Assembly: GCF_014647795.1 (NCBI RefSeq)
Contig: NZ_BMPW01000019.1
Location: 144,476 to 208,475 of the forward strand
Origin: Actinoplanes campanulatus
GTDB taxonomy: Bacteria > Actinomycetota > Actinomycetes > Mycobacteriales > Micromonosporaceae
Direction: 5' to 3'
DNA length: 64,000 bases
Positions 34,782 through 44,550 of this stretch are shown here, in pieces. The position numbers and the translations under genes are program-made. The notes below the pieces were generated by a model that was given only the letters and a program-made list of their open reading frames with translations, did no database searches and was not told the DNA's origin. Position 1 is the stretch's first letter. Each line of letters opens with the position of its first letter.

Positions 34782-35390
34782 GTGTCAGTTTCTGATGACC
34801 GGGTGGCGGACTTTGTCGACGCCTCAACTCCAGGGCTGGGTAAGGCCGACCTGATCTTTGTATTCGGATCAACCCTGCCCGAAGCTGTCTCGCCAGCCGT
34901 CGAGGCCTTTCGGTCGGGTCTCGCGCCGTTGATTGTTCTCACGGGAGGCCCCAACCGCCGCAGACCTGCTCATGTTGAAAGTGAGGTGCACGCGCATCTG
35001 CTCCAGGCGCAGGGAATCGAGCCGGAGCGACTGCTTGTCGAACGACGTTCGCGCACCTCGGTGGAGAACGTCCTTCTTGCGCGCCCTCTCATCGAGGAAC
35101 GGCTCAGATCGATACGAACGGTGATTGCTGTAGTCAAATGGTGGCAAAGGCGCCAGGTGCACGTCTTGGCCGCGGGTCTCCCGACGGTCGAACGCATCTA
35201 CGCTGCCACCTGGAACCCAGCTGGTCGTGCCGATGGGCGCGATTATGACCGAAGTAGCTGGACTTCAAGTTCTGATCGGCCGCGGATCCAGCGCGAGGCC
35301 GAATACTTGAGCAAGCTTTTGACTTCTGAAGAATTGCCGGGGCTGTCACGCACGGAAGCCGGTTGGGTTCGGGTGAGGCCGGGAGTCTGA
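34782..35390 (+). CDS. YdcF/SanA-like DUF218 protein
   Basis: A protein of 202 residues from GTG 34782, eight bases after AAGGGAG (GTG 34776 overlaps that site). The DUF218 pattern is present: IFVFGSTL (about residue 26), PLIVLTGG (about 47), SRTSVENVLLA (about 86-96) and a VVKWWQRRQVHVL strand. DUF218 proteins bind SAM or act near the cell envelope; exact chemistry is unknown. Codon use is less GC-rich than surroundings, as in the broken NUDIX gene upstream, so both may have arrived together. Confidence 0.8.
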   Translation: MSVSDDRVADFVDASTPGLGKADLIFVFGSTLPEAVSPAVEAFRSGLAPLIVLTGGPNRRRPAHVESEVHAHLLQAQGIEPERLLVERRSRTSVENVLLARPLIEERLRSIRTVIAVVKWWQRRQVHVLAAGLPTVERIYAATWNPAGRADGRDYDRSSWTSSSDRPRIQREAEYLSKLLTSEELPGLSRTEAGWVRVRPGV

Positions 35391-35511
35391 GTCGTTTGTC
35401 CTGAAGGTTCAGCGATAGTTAATACCTCGAATTGAGAAGGCGTGCGCCGCTACTACAGGCGCCTACTTCGTGGATATGACAGCTGCGAAAACAAGATGAC
35501 AAGGTGAGGGT

Positions 35512-36114
35512 ATGGTTTCGGTCGGGCGACTTCCCCTGGATGAGCAACTAGCCGCCTTCACGACGGCTCTGACCCGCAACGAGGTCTTGACCGAGGTGAT
35601 CGAGCGGACTGCTGCCTTGCAATTGCCGGACTGGTACCTCACTGCGGGCTGTCTGTTCCAGACGGTCTGGAACGTCGCCACCGGCAGGGCTCCTACCAGC
35701 GGCATCAAGGACTACGACATCTTCTACTTCGATGCCGGCGACCTTTCATGGGAAGCCGAAGACCGCGTGATCAAAGCAGCGGAGGAAACGTTCGCCGGGC
35801 TGGCCGCCGATGTGGAGATCCGCAACGAGGCCCGAGTGCACCTGTGGTACGAGAAGAAGTTCGGCGTCGCCTGCGCCCCCTACTCGTCGACCGAGGCGGC
35901 AATCGACTCGTTCGCCGCCACGACCTGCTGCCTGGGAGTCCGGCGCGAACCTGATGGCCGATGGCGTGTTTACGCTCCGCACGGGCTCTCCGACGTATTC
36001 AACCTTGTTCTGCGGCCCAACCCTGTCCTGGCCCCACGGGAGGTCTACGAAACCAAGGCGGCCCGGTGGCAGGAACTGTGGCCCGAACTCACGGTGCTCG
36101 ACTGGCCCGAATAG
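35512..36114 (+). CDS. Nucleotidyltransferase family protein (DUF925/NTP_transf_6-like)
   Basis: A protein of 200 residues with ATG 35512. The family's conserved block runs from AGCLFQTVWN (about residue 45) through GIKDYDIFYFD (about 65-75), giving an Asp-x-Asp nucleotidyl-transfer site, to DLSWEAED. These proteins are widespread, single-domain and largely uncharacterised. It stands alone between two weakly coding gaps. Confidence 0.85.
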   Translation: MVSVGRLPLDEQLAAFTTALTRNEVLTEVIERTAALQLPDWYLTAGCLFQTVWNVATGRAPTSGIKDYDIFYFDAGDLSWEAEDRVIKAAEETFAGLAADVEIRNEARVHLWYEKKFGVACAPYSSTEAAIDSFAATTCCLGVRREPDGRWRVYAPHGLSDVFNLVLRPNPVLAPREVYETKAARWQELWPELTVLDWPE

Positions 36115-36273
36115 CTGACGCCCTGCCCGACTCGCGTTCGATGCCGGGCAACGCCTGCGCTGCCACACGAGGGACGCGATAGCCGCATTCCCGGCGCCGT
36201 CCTGCGGGCCTCGCGTCCCCCCGGTCGGATCCGCGGGGCGCAATCGACGCCGGGCCGTGACCCGTCCGATTAG

Positions 36274-36852
36274 GTGGCTCGGCGCCGGCGTACGGCGGTG
36301 CTGAGGGGTCCGCTGGGGAAATTCGACGCGCGTAGCGTATGGGAGGTGGGTAAGCGGTTGGAGCCGGCGAAATGGTATGCGAGCCTGCCGAGTTTTCTGT
36401 CGTCGGCCACTGCGCTGATCACTAACCGGGCAGGCACGGCAGTGCTGGCGGTCAAGCCGAATTACCGGCCGCACTGGAACCTGCCGGGGGGCATCATGGA
36501 GGCCGGTGAGCCGCCGCACGTGTGTTGCGTCCGCGAGGTCGCCGAAGAGCTGGGTGTGAACCTGAACCTCGGTCGGCTCTTGGTGCTGGACTGGGTCGAG
36601 CCCACACCCGTCCGTAAGGCCTGGTTCGGGTACGTGTTCGATGGCGGGGCCCTCGACGACCCTGCTCAGCTCACCCTCCAGAGCGAGGAACTGGACGACG
36701 TCGCGTTCATCGACGAGTCGCAGATCCGGGCGAGGTTCACGGCCAATACCGCGGACCGGGTGCACGCGGCCCTGAAAGCCCGCGCGAGCAACGGCGTGGC
36801 ATACCTGCATAACGGCAGGATCGTGCCGGCCGCCAGCTCCGGCGCGCTGTAA
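36274..36852 (+). CDS. NUDIX hydrolase
   Basis: A protein of 192 residues from GTG 36274; a later GTG at 36346 would give 168 residues and still cover the domain, so the start is uncertain. Complete Nudix box GGIMEAGEPPHVCCVREVAEELG (G-x5-E-x7-RE-x2-EE; about residues 72-94), preceded by PHWNLPGG. The typical substrate is a nucleoside diphosphate derivative. Single gene facing a regulator remnant. Confidence 0.88.
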   Translation: MARRRRTAVLRGPLGKFDARSVWEVGKRLEPAKWYASLPSFLSSATALITNRAGTAVLAVKPNYRPHWNLPGGIMEAGEPPHVCCVREVAEELGVNLNLGRLLVLDWVEPTPVRKAWFGYVFDGGALDDPAQLTLQSEELDDVAFIDESQIRARFTANTADRVHAALKARASNGVAYLHNGRIVPAASSGAL

Positions 36853-36863
36853 GCGAGCCAGAG

Positions 36864-37178
36864 TCAGGCGGCGGCGAGGATCTCACGGGCCTCCGCCTGC
36901 CATGCCTGTGCCGCGGGATGCTTCCGATGCGCCGCGAGCGCGCTGGCGTACTGGTGTAGTCGTTCGCGTAGTCGTCGTGAGCGCAACTGGAGGGCGGAGT
37001 GCAGTGCCGGCCGGGCGGTCTCGCACGAGCGATCGACGTCGCGAAGCCCGAGGTACACGCGGGCGAGAACGATCTCATGCAGGGCGCGGGCGCGGATGCT
37101 GTCGTGCGGCAGGTCGAGTGCGGCCGTGCTGTGCCGAACCGCTTCGGTGTGCAGGCCGAGATCGTGTAGGCAGTGCAT
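36864..37178 (-). pseudogene. C-terminal TPR remnant of a transcriptional regulator
   Basis: 104 residues of TPR-like helices (HTEAVRHSTAALDL, ARALHEIVLARVYLGL) that match the C-terminal end of large XRE/TPR actinobacterial regulators. The frame is closed by a stop at 37224-37226 and no helix-turn-helix part is found upstream. It looks like the surviving 3' end of a decayed regulator. Confidence 0.5.
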
Positions 37179-37637
37179 GGCCGAGCTGGCCGCCGTCTCA
37201 GGACTGCGCGGCGTCCTGCTCGATCAAACCCAACTTCTCGCGCTTGCCAGCGCCCTGGTCCGGGAGCTGTCCATCAACGTCACAGCCGATTAGTCCTCGA
37301 ACCGAGAGCGCTCGCGGCAACCTCATGGACGGAGCGCCGGTGACCTTACGGATCGCCATCACGCAGCCGGCGGCGAGCGCAGACGTGCGCCGCCACGGCA
37401 GAGCGGTCCGGGCGGCGTGCAGGCCGGCGCCCGCATCGCCGAGCGCCGTTGGCCAAGGCCGACTTGCCGTAGGTGCGGTCGCGCCGGGCGGAGCGGATTA
37501 CACGGCCGGCGCGGCAACGGTCTCGATGGTTGCACCCGCTGCCGGACTGCCAGCGGCGCCGCGGTGCCGCCGCGACAGCGAGCGCAGAGAGGTGAGTCGC
37601 TGGCGCCACGGCCAGTGGACGGCGAAAATGGTGAACC
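37179..37637. other. Gene-free stretch beside the regulator remnant
   Basis: About 460 bases without a supported gene. It lies where the N-terminal part of the decayed regulator would have been, but I could not trace a helix-turn-helix in any frame. Confidence 0.35.
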
Positions 37638-38498
37638 ATGCGGTCGGATGACTGGCACCTCACCGAAGACGTCAACGACTTCCTTACACGAGCCGGAGCC
37701 TTCTTGCGTTCGCGGCCCACTCACCACACGATGGCGCTGACGGCAACCGAGAAACTGCGAACACGCCAGGGGGGCACGGACGGCGTCGTGTTCGGTCGGC
37801 TGGAGACCGACGGCGAGGTCCGCGCCATCTTCTACGGCGCCCCATCCCGCGCCCTGAACGTCACCTGCCTCACTCCTGAGCAAGCCGATGTCCTCGCCGG
37901 CCAGATCGTTGCCCTCGGGCACTGCCATTCCTCTGTCACCTCGGACCACAGCACCGCTACCGCTTTCGCCGAGGCGTGGCGACGGCACACCGGCGCAACA
38001 CCGACGCTCCGTTCTCGGCTCCACCTGTACCGCCTCGGCGCGCTCACACCGCCGGCGAAAGCCCCGCCAGGCAGGGGCCGGTTCGCGGGCGAACAGGACC
38101 ATGAGCGCCTCATGCGCTGGTGCCAGGAGTTCACTGCGGACGTCGGGGAGATCGGCTCCATCAACGCTGCATCTTGGGCCGGCACCCGCTTCGCCGACAA
38201 GAGCTATACCTTCTGGGAAACTCCGGACGGCACACCCGTCTCCATGGCCGGGCTGAACCCCATGGTCGCCGGCCAGGTCCGGGTGGATCCGGTCTACACC
38301 CCACCCTCTCTACGCGGCCGCGGCTACGCGGGCGCCGTGACCGTCGAGGTGAGCAGAGCCGCATTGGCCGCAGGCGCGACGGACGTCGTGCTCTTCACGG
38401 ACGCCGCCAATCCCACCAGCAACGCCCTCTACCAGGGCCTCGGGTACCGTCCGGTCACCGACTGGGCCGTGTACGGCTTCGCATATGCCAGAACTTGA
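37638..38498 (+). CDS. GNAT-family acetyltransferase (FR47-like)
   Basis: A protein of 286 residues. The C-terminal third is the GNAT core: VRVDPVYTPPSLRGRGYAGA (acetyl-CoA loop RGRGYA, about residue 230) and VLFTDAANPTSNALYQGLGYRPV. The N-terminal 150 residues form a second, degenerate GNAT-like half, as in other two-domain members. Likely a small-molecule or protein N-acetyltransferase. Confidence 0.85.
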   Translation: MRSDDWHLTEDVNDFLTRAGAFLRSRPTHHTMALTATEKLRTRQGGTDGVVFGRLETDGEVRAIFYGAPSRALNVTCLTPEQADVLAGQIVALGHCHSSVTSDHSTATAFAEAWRRHTGATPTLRSRLHLYRLGALTPPAKAPPGRGRFAGEQDHERLMRWCQEFTADVGEIGSINAASWAGTRFADKSYTFWETPDGTPVSMAGLNPMVAGQVRVDPVYTPPSLRGRGYAGAVTVEVSRAALAAGATDVVLFTDAANPTSNALYQGLGYRPVTDWAVYGFAYART

Positions 38499-38568
38499 GT
38501 GCTTCAGTTCGTTGCGGAGCAGCGCCGCATGTCCGCGCCTCACGTCGGTTCGATGGGGAATGATCGGT

Positions 38569-39639
38569 TCAGCAGACGGCCGCCTCCACGGTGAGGGTGC
38601 CGGAGCGGGTATCGATGGTGGCGTGCGTGCCCAAGGGAATCGTGGGCGGGTGGTTTCTATGACCGGCCGGGATGCCACCTAGTACCGGCACGCCGAGCCG
38701 GCCGAGCCTGTCCCGCAGGACATCGACGACGCGCCATCCGCCGAGCGTCTCGTCCTCGAGGTCCTCCTCGAAGTTGACGAAGCATCCGAGCACGATCCCG
38801 GCGACACCGTCGAGGTCGCCGGTGCGCATCAGTTGAGTCAGGGCTCGGTCGACCTCGCCGATGCCGGTGCCGCGTTGGTGCTCGAGGAACAGGATCGCGC
38901 CGTGCAGGTCCGGGATGCTGGCCCCTGCTTCGGTGCGAACGGCGTCGAGGTTGCCGCCGAGCAGGACCCCGGAGGCTGTTCCGTCGACAGTGACCGCGGC
39001 GCTGGCTTCGTTCGCATCGACGTGCAGGACCACGTCGTCGGTGGTCATCAAGGCCGCACGGAGCGCCTCCTCCGAGGCGGGACCGCACCATTCGGAACTC
39101 CAGTTGATCAGAGGTCCGTGCAGGGCGGTGATGCCGGTTCGGGCCCACAGCAGCAGCATGTGGGTGGTGTCGGAGAACCCGACGATCGGCTTCGGGTCAG
39201 CGCGCAGCGCCTCGGTGTCGATGTCGTCGACGATGCGGTAGGCGCCTTTGCCGCCCCTGGTGGCGAAGATGGCGCGGACGCCGGGGTCGCGTACCGCGTC
39301 GTTCAGGTCGGCGATCCGGTCCTCGTCGCGGCCGGCCATGAAACCCCACTGGTCGAACACGTGCTGACCGACCTCGACCTGCAGTCCCCAGGACGTGAGC
39401 ACTTCGATCCCGGCGGCTGTGTGGTCACGACTCGGTGGACTCGACGGCGAGACGATGCGCACCCGATCGCCTGCCCGCAGCCGGGGTGGTTTCCTGCGCG
39501 GCGCCGCCGCGGGACCTGCTGAGCCCGCGGCGTGTGGTGGGCCGGCCGCGCCGTCGGCGACTCGCGTAGCGGTACCCGACGATGACACGGGGCCCCGGTC
39601 GTCGCCGGTGGCGGTGGTCCTTGCGGAACCGAGGGCCAT
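38569..39639 (-). CDS. Peptidase S66 family (LD-carboxypeptidase / MccF-like)
   Basis: A protein of 356 residues from ATG 39639; the frame runs further upstream without support. After a Pro/Ala-rich leader of about 55 residues the S66 fold starts RLRAGDRVRIVSPSSPP. The ATRGGKGAYRIVDDID block (nucleophile region), GFSDTTHMLLLWARTG, a Glu near LGGNLDAV and GHRNHPPTIPLG complete it. S66 enzymes are muramoyl LD-carboxypeptidases, or MccF, which cleaves aminoacyl-nucleotides and gives microcin C immunity. In a region rich in nucleotide genes the MccF-type immunity role deserves a test. Confidence 0.9.
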   Translation of the reverse strand: MALGSARTTATGDDRGPVSSSGTATRVADGAAGPPHAAGSAGPAAAPRRKPPRLRAGDRVRIVSPSSPPSRDHTAAGIEVLTSWGLQVEVGQHVFDQWGFMAGRDEDRIADLNDAVRDPGVRAIFATRGGKGAYRIVDDIDTEALRADPKPIVGFSDTTHMLLLWARTGITALHGPLINWSSEWCGPASEEALRAALMTTDDVVLHVDANEASAAVTVDGTASGVLLGGNLDAVRTEAGASIPDLHGAILFLEHQRGTGIGEVDRALTQLMRTGDLDGVAGIVLGCFVNFEEDLEDETLGGWRVVDVLRDRLGRLGVPVLGGIPAGHRNHPPTIPLGTHATIDTRSGTLTVEAAVC

Positions 39640-39882
39640 CGGTGGCTGCTCGCTTTCTGGTGGCGGTCGGTGGCCGTGGCCAACGAGTGTCGACGGGAAC
39701 AGGGTCCTGCCTCGCCCCGCCGGCAGACAACACCGCTTCACCCTGACGGGTGATCAGCGGCAGCCGACACGTGCGGCCGCAGTCTCTGTTCGGCCTGCAT
39801 CGTGCGTGCTCGCCTCTGCTGGGTTGCTCGCGGGGCGGCCTGGCTGCTGTCGAGGCGGTCGGTGAAGTGCCAGAGTGGGCAG

Positions 39883-40359
39883 GTGCAAATCCGCCCGCTC
39901 GCCCCTGTGGACATCGCCGCGGTCATGGCGCTGGTGCGGACCGGCGAGCCGTACATCCGGGTGCGGGCTGACTCGGACTACTGGCTCTACGCGCACCTGT
40001 TCGCCGACACCTGCCCCGTCGCTGTCGCCGGCCAACAGCTCGTGGGCGCGGCCATCGCATTCCGCAGCCAACGCGACCCGCAAGACGTGTACGTGCAGGA
40101 TGTGACAACCCATCCGCGGTGGCGACGTCAAGGCGTCACTCGCCTGCTGATCGACGACATTCGCCGGCAGGCTGCCAGATGGGGCTGCGCCCGGCTCTAC
40201 CTGACCTCCGAGCCGCAGAACCGCGCCGCCCACGCCACCTGGCTGGCACTGGGCTTCACCAACATGCCCGGCGACTACCAGAGCGACGGCGTCGCGGTGA
40301 CCGCCGACTTCAAAGGCCCGGGAAAGCATCGCGCCGTCTACCAGCTCCCGCTCACCTGA
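39883..40359 (+). CDS. GNAT N-acetyltransferase
   Basis: A protein of 158 residues from GTG 39883; the longer frame upstream lacks a GNAT-like beginning. It shows VYVQDVTTHPRWRRQGVTRLLIDDI, where RRQGV is the acetyl-CoA loop, and SEPQNRAAHATWLALGF near the C terminus. It overlaps the nitrilase gene start by one base (TGATG), so the two are co-translated. Confidence 0.85.
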   Translation: MQIRPLAPVDIAAVMALVRTGEPYIRVRADSDYWLYAHLFADTCPVAVAGQQLVGAAIAFRSQRDPQDVYVQDVTTHPRWRRQGVTRLLIDDIRRQAARWGCARLYLTSEPQNRAAHATWLALGFTNMPGDYQSDGVAVTADFKGPGKHRAVYQLPLT

Positions 40360-41171
40360 TGCCCTCGCCGACGCCGTCGAACGGCCCGAACGCCGGCAGG
40401 ATGGCTGAACTCGGCGACAAGCTTGCCGGTGTGGTCCGTGTCGGCGCCTGCCAGACGCCGGAGATCCTGGCCGATCCGGACACGGCGCTCGGCTGCATCG
40501 AGCAGTTCGCAGCCCAAGGCGCCGACCGCGGGGCCGATCTGCTGCTGTTCCCGGAGTGCTTCCTTCAGGGATACCTTACTGACGACGAGCACGTCTCCCG
40601 GTACGCGCTCGAGCTGGACTCGTCCGGGTTCGCCGCGGTGTTGCGCCGCCTCGCCCCGGTCGAGCCCACCCTGGTCTTCGGCGTCAGCGAGGCCGACAGC
40701 GGGCACTTCTTCAACACCGCCGTCGTCGTCGATCGCGGCCGGCTCGTCGGCCGCTACCGCAAGACCCGGTTGATGCCCGGCGAGACCGTGTTCACCGCGG
40801 GCGAGGACTACCCGACCTTCGTGGTGCGCGGCCTGCTGCGGTACGGCATCAACATCTGCTCGGACACCCAGTTCCCCGAGCCGGCCGCCCGGGTCGCCTC
40901 GCAGGGAGCGACCCTGCTGCTGGTCGCCGCGCAGAACATGATGCGCCGCCCGACCGCGACCCGGTTCAAGGACCTGCACCACAGCATGCGCGCTGAACGG
41001 GCCCGTGAGACCGGCATGTGGCTGGTGTCCGCCGACGTCACCGGCACCCGCGAGGACCGCATCGCTTACGGCCCGACCAGCGTTCTCTCGCCGCGGGGCG
41101 ACGTCATGGCGCAGGTGCCGCTGCAGACCACGGGCATCGTCGTGGCCGACATCCCCGTGATGCCGAGATGA
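40359..41171 (+). CDS. Nitrilase-superfamily carbon-nitrogen hydrolase
   Basis: A protein of 270 residues. The catalytic triad of the family is visible: Glu in LLLFPECFLQGY (about residue 67), Lys in RYRKTRLMPGE (about 134) and Cys in NICSDTQFPE (about 168). The superfamily hydrolyses amides, nitriles or carbamoyl groups. Coupled to the GNAT gene; convergent with murF. Confidence 0.9.
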   Translation: MPSPTPSNGPNAGRMAELGDKLAGVVRVGACQTPEILADPDTALGCIEQFAAQGADRGADLLLFPECFLQGYLTDDEHVSRYALELDSSGFAAVLRRLAPVEPTLVFGVSEADSGHFFNTAVVVDRGRLVGRYRKTRLMPGETVFTAGEDYPTFVVRGLLRYGINICSDTQFPEPAARVASQGATLLLVAAQNMMRRPTATRFKDLHHSMRAERARETGMWLVSADVTGTREDRIAYGPTSVLSPRGDVMAQVPLQTTGIVVADIPVMPR

Positions 41172-41223
41172 CCCTGGACTGCCTGTCTTGCCGCCGGCCG
41201 GTCGCCGCCCGGGTGGTGGCTGC

Positions 41224-42595
41224 TCACCGCGCGAGCAGGTGTTCGACGACTACCTGCAGGCCCGCCGAGCGGGAGCCCTTCACCAGCACCAGCTCCCGCC
41301 GGTAACACCTCGTCCAGCAGCGCAGCAGCGGCCGTGGGGTCCGCCACGAGCCGGTGATGAACGCCGCCATCGCCGGCCGCGTCTGCGATCGCCGCCGCGT
41401 CCCGGCCCCCGACCGCGATCACCAAATCGAGGCCGAGTTCGGCGGCCAGCACGCCGATCGCCCGATGGTCTGCTTCGGTGCGGTCGCCGAGCTCGGCCAT
41501 CTGGCCGAGGACCGCGACCGTGGGCCGGCCGGCGCTCATCGCCAACAGGGCCCGCAGGCCGGCCGCGACCGAGTCCGGGTTGGCGTTGTACGCATCGTCG
41601 ATCACCGTCGTACCGTCGCCGAGGTCGTGGCGCTGCATCCGCCCACCGGACAACGGCATCGCCTGCGACAACGCGCACGCCGTCGCGTCGACGTCCTGGC
41701 CGACGGCGTGCGCGAGCGCGGCGACCGCCAGGGCGTTGGCGACGTGATGCTCACCGATCAACCGCAGCCGGACCGGCGCCTTCCCGGACGGGGTGATCAG
41801 TACGAACCCGGCCCGGCCCTGCTCGTCGAGGTGCACGTGCTCGGCTCGCACGTGGGCACGCGGGCTGTACCCGAACCAGGTCACCGAGGCGACGGTGCGC
41901 TGGGCCATCGCCGCCACCAGCGGGTCGTCGGCGTTCAAAACGGCGATACCGTCCGCCGGCAACGCTTCCACCAGCTCGCCTTTCGCCTGCGCCGTCGCCT
42001 CCGGTCCGCCGAACTCGCCGGCGTGGGCGGCGCCCACGTTGAGCACGATCGCCGCGTCCAGCGGCACCAATCCCGTCAGATAGGCCAGGTGCCCGATCCC
42101 GCGGGCGCCCATCTCCAACACCAGATATCGCACGTCCGGCGGTGTGGCCAGCACGGTCAGCGGCACCCCGAGCTCGTTGTTCTGCGAGCCCACCGTCGCA
42201 TGAGTGCACCCGTGCCCGCGAAGTACCTGTGCGAGCAGATCCTTGGTGGAGGTCTTCCCGCTCGACCCGGTCACCCCGATACGCGTGACCGCGGTCATCC
42301 GCCTCGCCATCCACCCGGACAACGCGGTCACCGCGGCGAGCGTGTCCGCCACCATGATCGCCGGGCCCGGCACCGGCCGCGACGCCAGGACACAAACGGC
42401 GCCGCCGGCCAGAGCCTGACCGGCGAACAGATGCCCGTCGACGTGCTCGCCGACGAACGCCGCGAATACACAGCCGGGTTGCACCTGCCGCGAATCGATC
42501 ACGACCGGCCCCGACACCACCAGGTCCGGATCACTGACCCGCTCGAGTGTCCCGCCCACCACCTGAGCGATCTCCCGCAAGGTACTCGGCACCAT
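41224..42595 (-). pseudogene. murF: MurF (UDP-MurNAc-tripeptide-D-Ala-D-Ala ligase) with a 3' frameshift
   Basis: ATG 42595 gives a good MurF: N-terminal Mur ligase domain, ATP loop GVTGSSGKTSTKDLLA (about residues 112-127), AHAGEFGG, and C-terminal IDDAYNANPDSV. Near 41305 the frame slips. The normal ending ELVLVKGSRSAGLQVVVEHL is encoded one frame over and stops at 41224-41226, just short of the nitrilase gene. The unshifted frame instead runs to 41066 across that gene. MurF adds D-Ala-D-Ala to the peptidoglycan precursor. Here it sits outside a cell-wall cluster behind an APH kinase, so it is an extra copy. A sequencing error is possible. Confidence 0.8.
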
Positions 42596-42609
42596 GGCCG
42601 TCTGCCTCC

Positions 42610-43401
42610 TCAAAGCCGTTCCGCGGAAGCCTTCCCCCGCTGATACGCCGACCACCGGCCTGTCCAGTCCGCCAGATCGCGCGCCCAGCCGACCGGGTTC
42701 TCCTGCGCTTTGCGTAACCACTTCGCGGCGTTCTTCGACGCGAAATCGGCCACGACCGCCGCATCGGTGGCCCGCCACACCGGAAACCGCGCCACCCACT
42801 GCTCGGCTTGCTCCGGCGAGTGGCCACTGCCGATCAACCACGGGACGAGCAAGGCCAACTCGAGCCACGGCGCCGCCTTGGCCGCCATCGCCCAATCGAC
42901 GATCCGCAACCCACCCGCGGTCACGATCAGGTTGGCCCGGTTGAGGTCGGTATGCACCAACGTGGCGCCCTCCAGGTCCGCCGTCGCGAAACCGAGCCGG
43001 GCGGTAGGACTGAACAACGACAGGTCCGGCGCGGGCATGCGCCCCAGCCTCTCCACGGCGCTGGCAAGCAGGTCCAGGTCAGGGCTGCCCGGCGACAGAT
43101 CGGCGTGCGGACCATCGCAGCACTCGAACGCCACCACCAGCCAGCCGCCCCACTCGCACTGCCACTCGACCGCCGGGGACAACGATGCACCGACGGCCCG
43201 GCTCACCCGCGCTTCGAAACGCAACGACCGAACCCCGAAGTCGGAGCAGGCGGCCTTGACGAACACCGTCCTGACCCGCCCGATCACTCGCGCGGCGACC
43301 TCGGCATGGTGACCGCCCGAAGCCGGGATCACCTCGAAAGGGCCTATCCTGGCGACGATCGCATCCGTCACCGGTCGCGGCAACGTCACGGCTCTGCTCA
43401 A
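42610..43401 (-). CDS. APH-family phosphotransferase
   Basis: A protein of 263 residues from a TTG with GAAGGTGA in front (GTG 43389 is an alternative). Catalytic loop LVHTDLNRANLIV (about residues 146-158) and metal site LRIVDWAMA (about 164-172) indicate an active kinase fold. It lies 14 bases upstream of murF on the same strand, so they are probably one operon. Confidence 0.86.
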   Translation of the reverse strand: MSRAVTLPRPVTDAIVARIGPFEVIPASGGHHAEVAARVIGRVRTVFVKAACSDFGVRSLRFEARVSRAVGASLSPAVEWQCEWGGWLVVAFECCDGPHADLSPGSPDLDLLASAVERLGRMPAPDLSLFSPTARLGFATADLEGATLVHTDLNRANLIVTAGGLRIVDWAMAAKAAPWLELALLVPWLIGSGHSPEQAEQWVARFPVWRATDAAVVADFASKNAAKWLRKAQENPVGWARDLADWTGRWSAYQRGKASAERL

Positions 43402-43598
43402 CGGTCACCTTCGGGGCTAACAGGACGGAATGCGATCTAGTCAACATCAGATTCCGGTCCCAGACGACGGTCAGCCACTCATTGCGATGTACGTCCTCGG
43501 ATTCTGCACGAATGTCCGCTGGGACACCGGGACGAGTGGGCATGTACGTCGGCGGGTCGTTCCAGCATGCGCCAAAGCGGCGACGCTACCCTTTCTCG

Positions 43599-44462
43599 GT
43601 GAGCGAGTCAGAACGTCCGACGGTTCGAGTGTCAGCGTTGTTCCAGCTCGGCTGGTTCCGCTGGCTGCCGACAGCTGCCATCGACGTTGACGGACTCCTG
43701 CATGCTTGCCCTGGCGAGCCCCGCGACGAAGCGGGGCAGGCCCTCGCACTACTACACGCGCGCAGAGGCGGCCTGAAGCTCGACGAGGGTGACGACGCTG
43801 TGAAGTTGGAGGCCCTGCAAAGGCTTTCAGCGACGTTGCCGCCGGCACCCGCCTGGCACGACCCGACGCAAGACATCGACCTTGCCACTCTTGACGACCC
43901 CGCCGACGTCGAGGCGGAGCGGGCCGAACACGCCGAACTAGTCGCTCAGCACGACGCAATGCTCGCCAAGGCCGGGCTCGCCCCGGCCCGGACCGTCGAC
44001 GACGTGATCGGCTTGATGATCCGATTCGGGCTGATCACGGTCGAGGGCGAGCAGCAGCGGCTAACTCTGGCGACCGACCCGCCGCTGCCGACGGAAGTCC
44101 TCCCGCTCAGCGAGGAGGAAAAGCAGCGGGAGGACTCGCTGCGGTGGCGCTCACGATTCGGTCGGCTGTCCCAGCGGGTGCTGAGGCTGTTTCTCACAGA
44201 ACAGGGGGATCTGGCCAAGACGAGGATGACCACGACCGTCGACAGGATCGCCGTGACGTTGGAGGCGGATCCAGATGCGGTCCGGCAGGCGATCCTGGTG
44301 CTGATCGACGAAGGGGATTTCACGGTCGAGCGGCAGAGCGCCTCCATCGACATCGAGCGGCTTGCCGGTCACCAGCGGTTCGACCTGGTTGTTGACCCGG
44401 TGAAGTTCGGCGAACGCGGATCGTATCGAGTCAACGCGAAGATCGAACGCGACGACGCCTGA
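43599..44462 (+). CDS. Conserved hypothetical protein, possible winged-helix C-terminus
   Basis: A protein of 287 residues from GTG 43599 (an in-frame ATG at 43542 is possible). A TACCCT hexamer at 43587-43592 would allow leaderless transcription starting at the GTG. The N terminus (VSALFQLGWFRWLP) looks conserved. The C-terminal 110 residues (RLSQRVLRLFLTEQGD, then DPDAVRQAILVLIDEGDF) resemble a winged helix. I do not recognise the function. Confidence 0.65.
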   Translation: MSESERPTVRVSALFQLGWFRWLPTAAIDVDGLLHACPGEPRDEAGQALALLHARRGGLKLDEGDDAVKLEALQRLSATLPPAPAWHDPTQDIDLATLDDPADVEAERAEHAELVAQHDAMLAKAGLAPARTVDDVIGLMIRFGLITVEGEQQRLTLATDPPLPTEVLPLSEEEKQREDSLRWRSRFGRLSQRVLRLFLTEQGDLAKTRMTTTVDRIAVTLEADPDAVRQAILVLIDEGDFTVERQSASIDIERLAGHQRFDLVVDPVKFGERGSYRVNAKIERDDA

Positions 44463-44550
44463 CCGCCGCCGACCGCCGGCACGCCGCCGGACGGCACCTC
44501 GTGCCGTCACCCGGGTAGGAGGCTGTCCGAAGCACGTGAGCCACCCCTTC

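Noticed and set aside
41066-41223. In-frame C-terminal extension of murF over the nitrilase gene
   Set aside because: It has no MurF similarity and is antisense to the nitrilase; the true MurF ending lies in the other frame.
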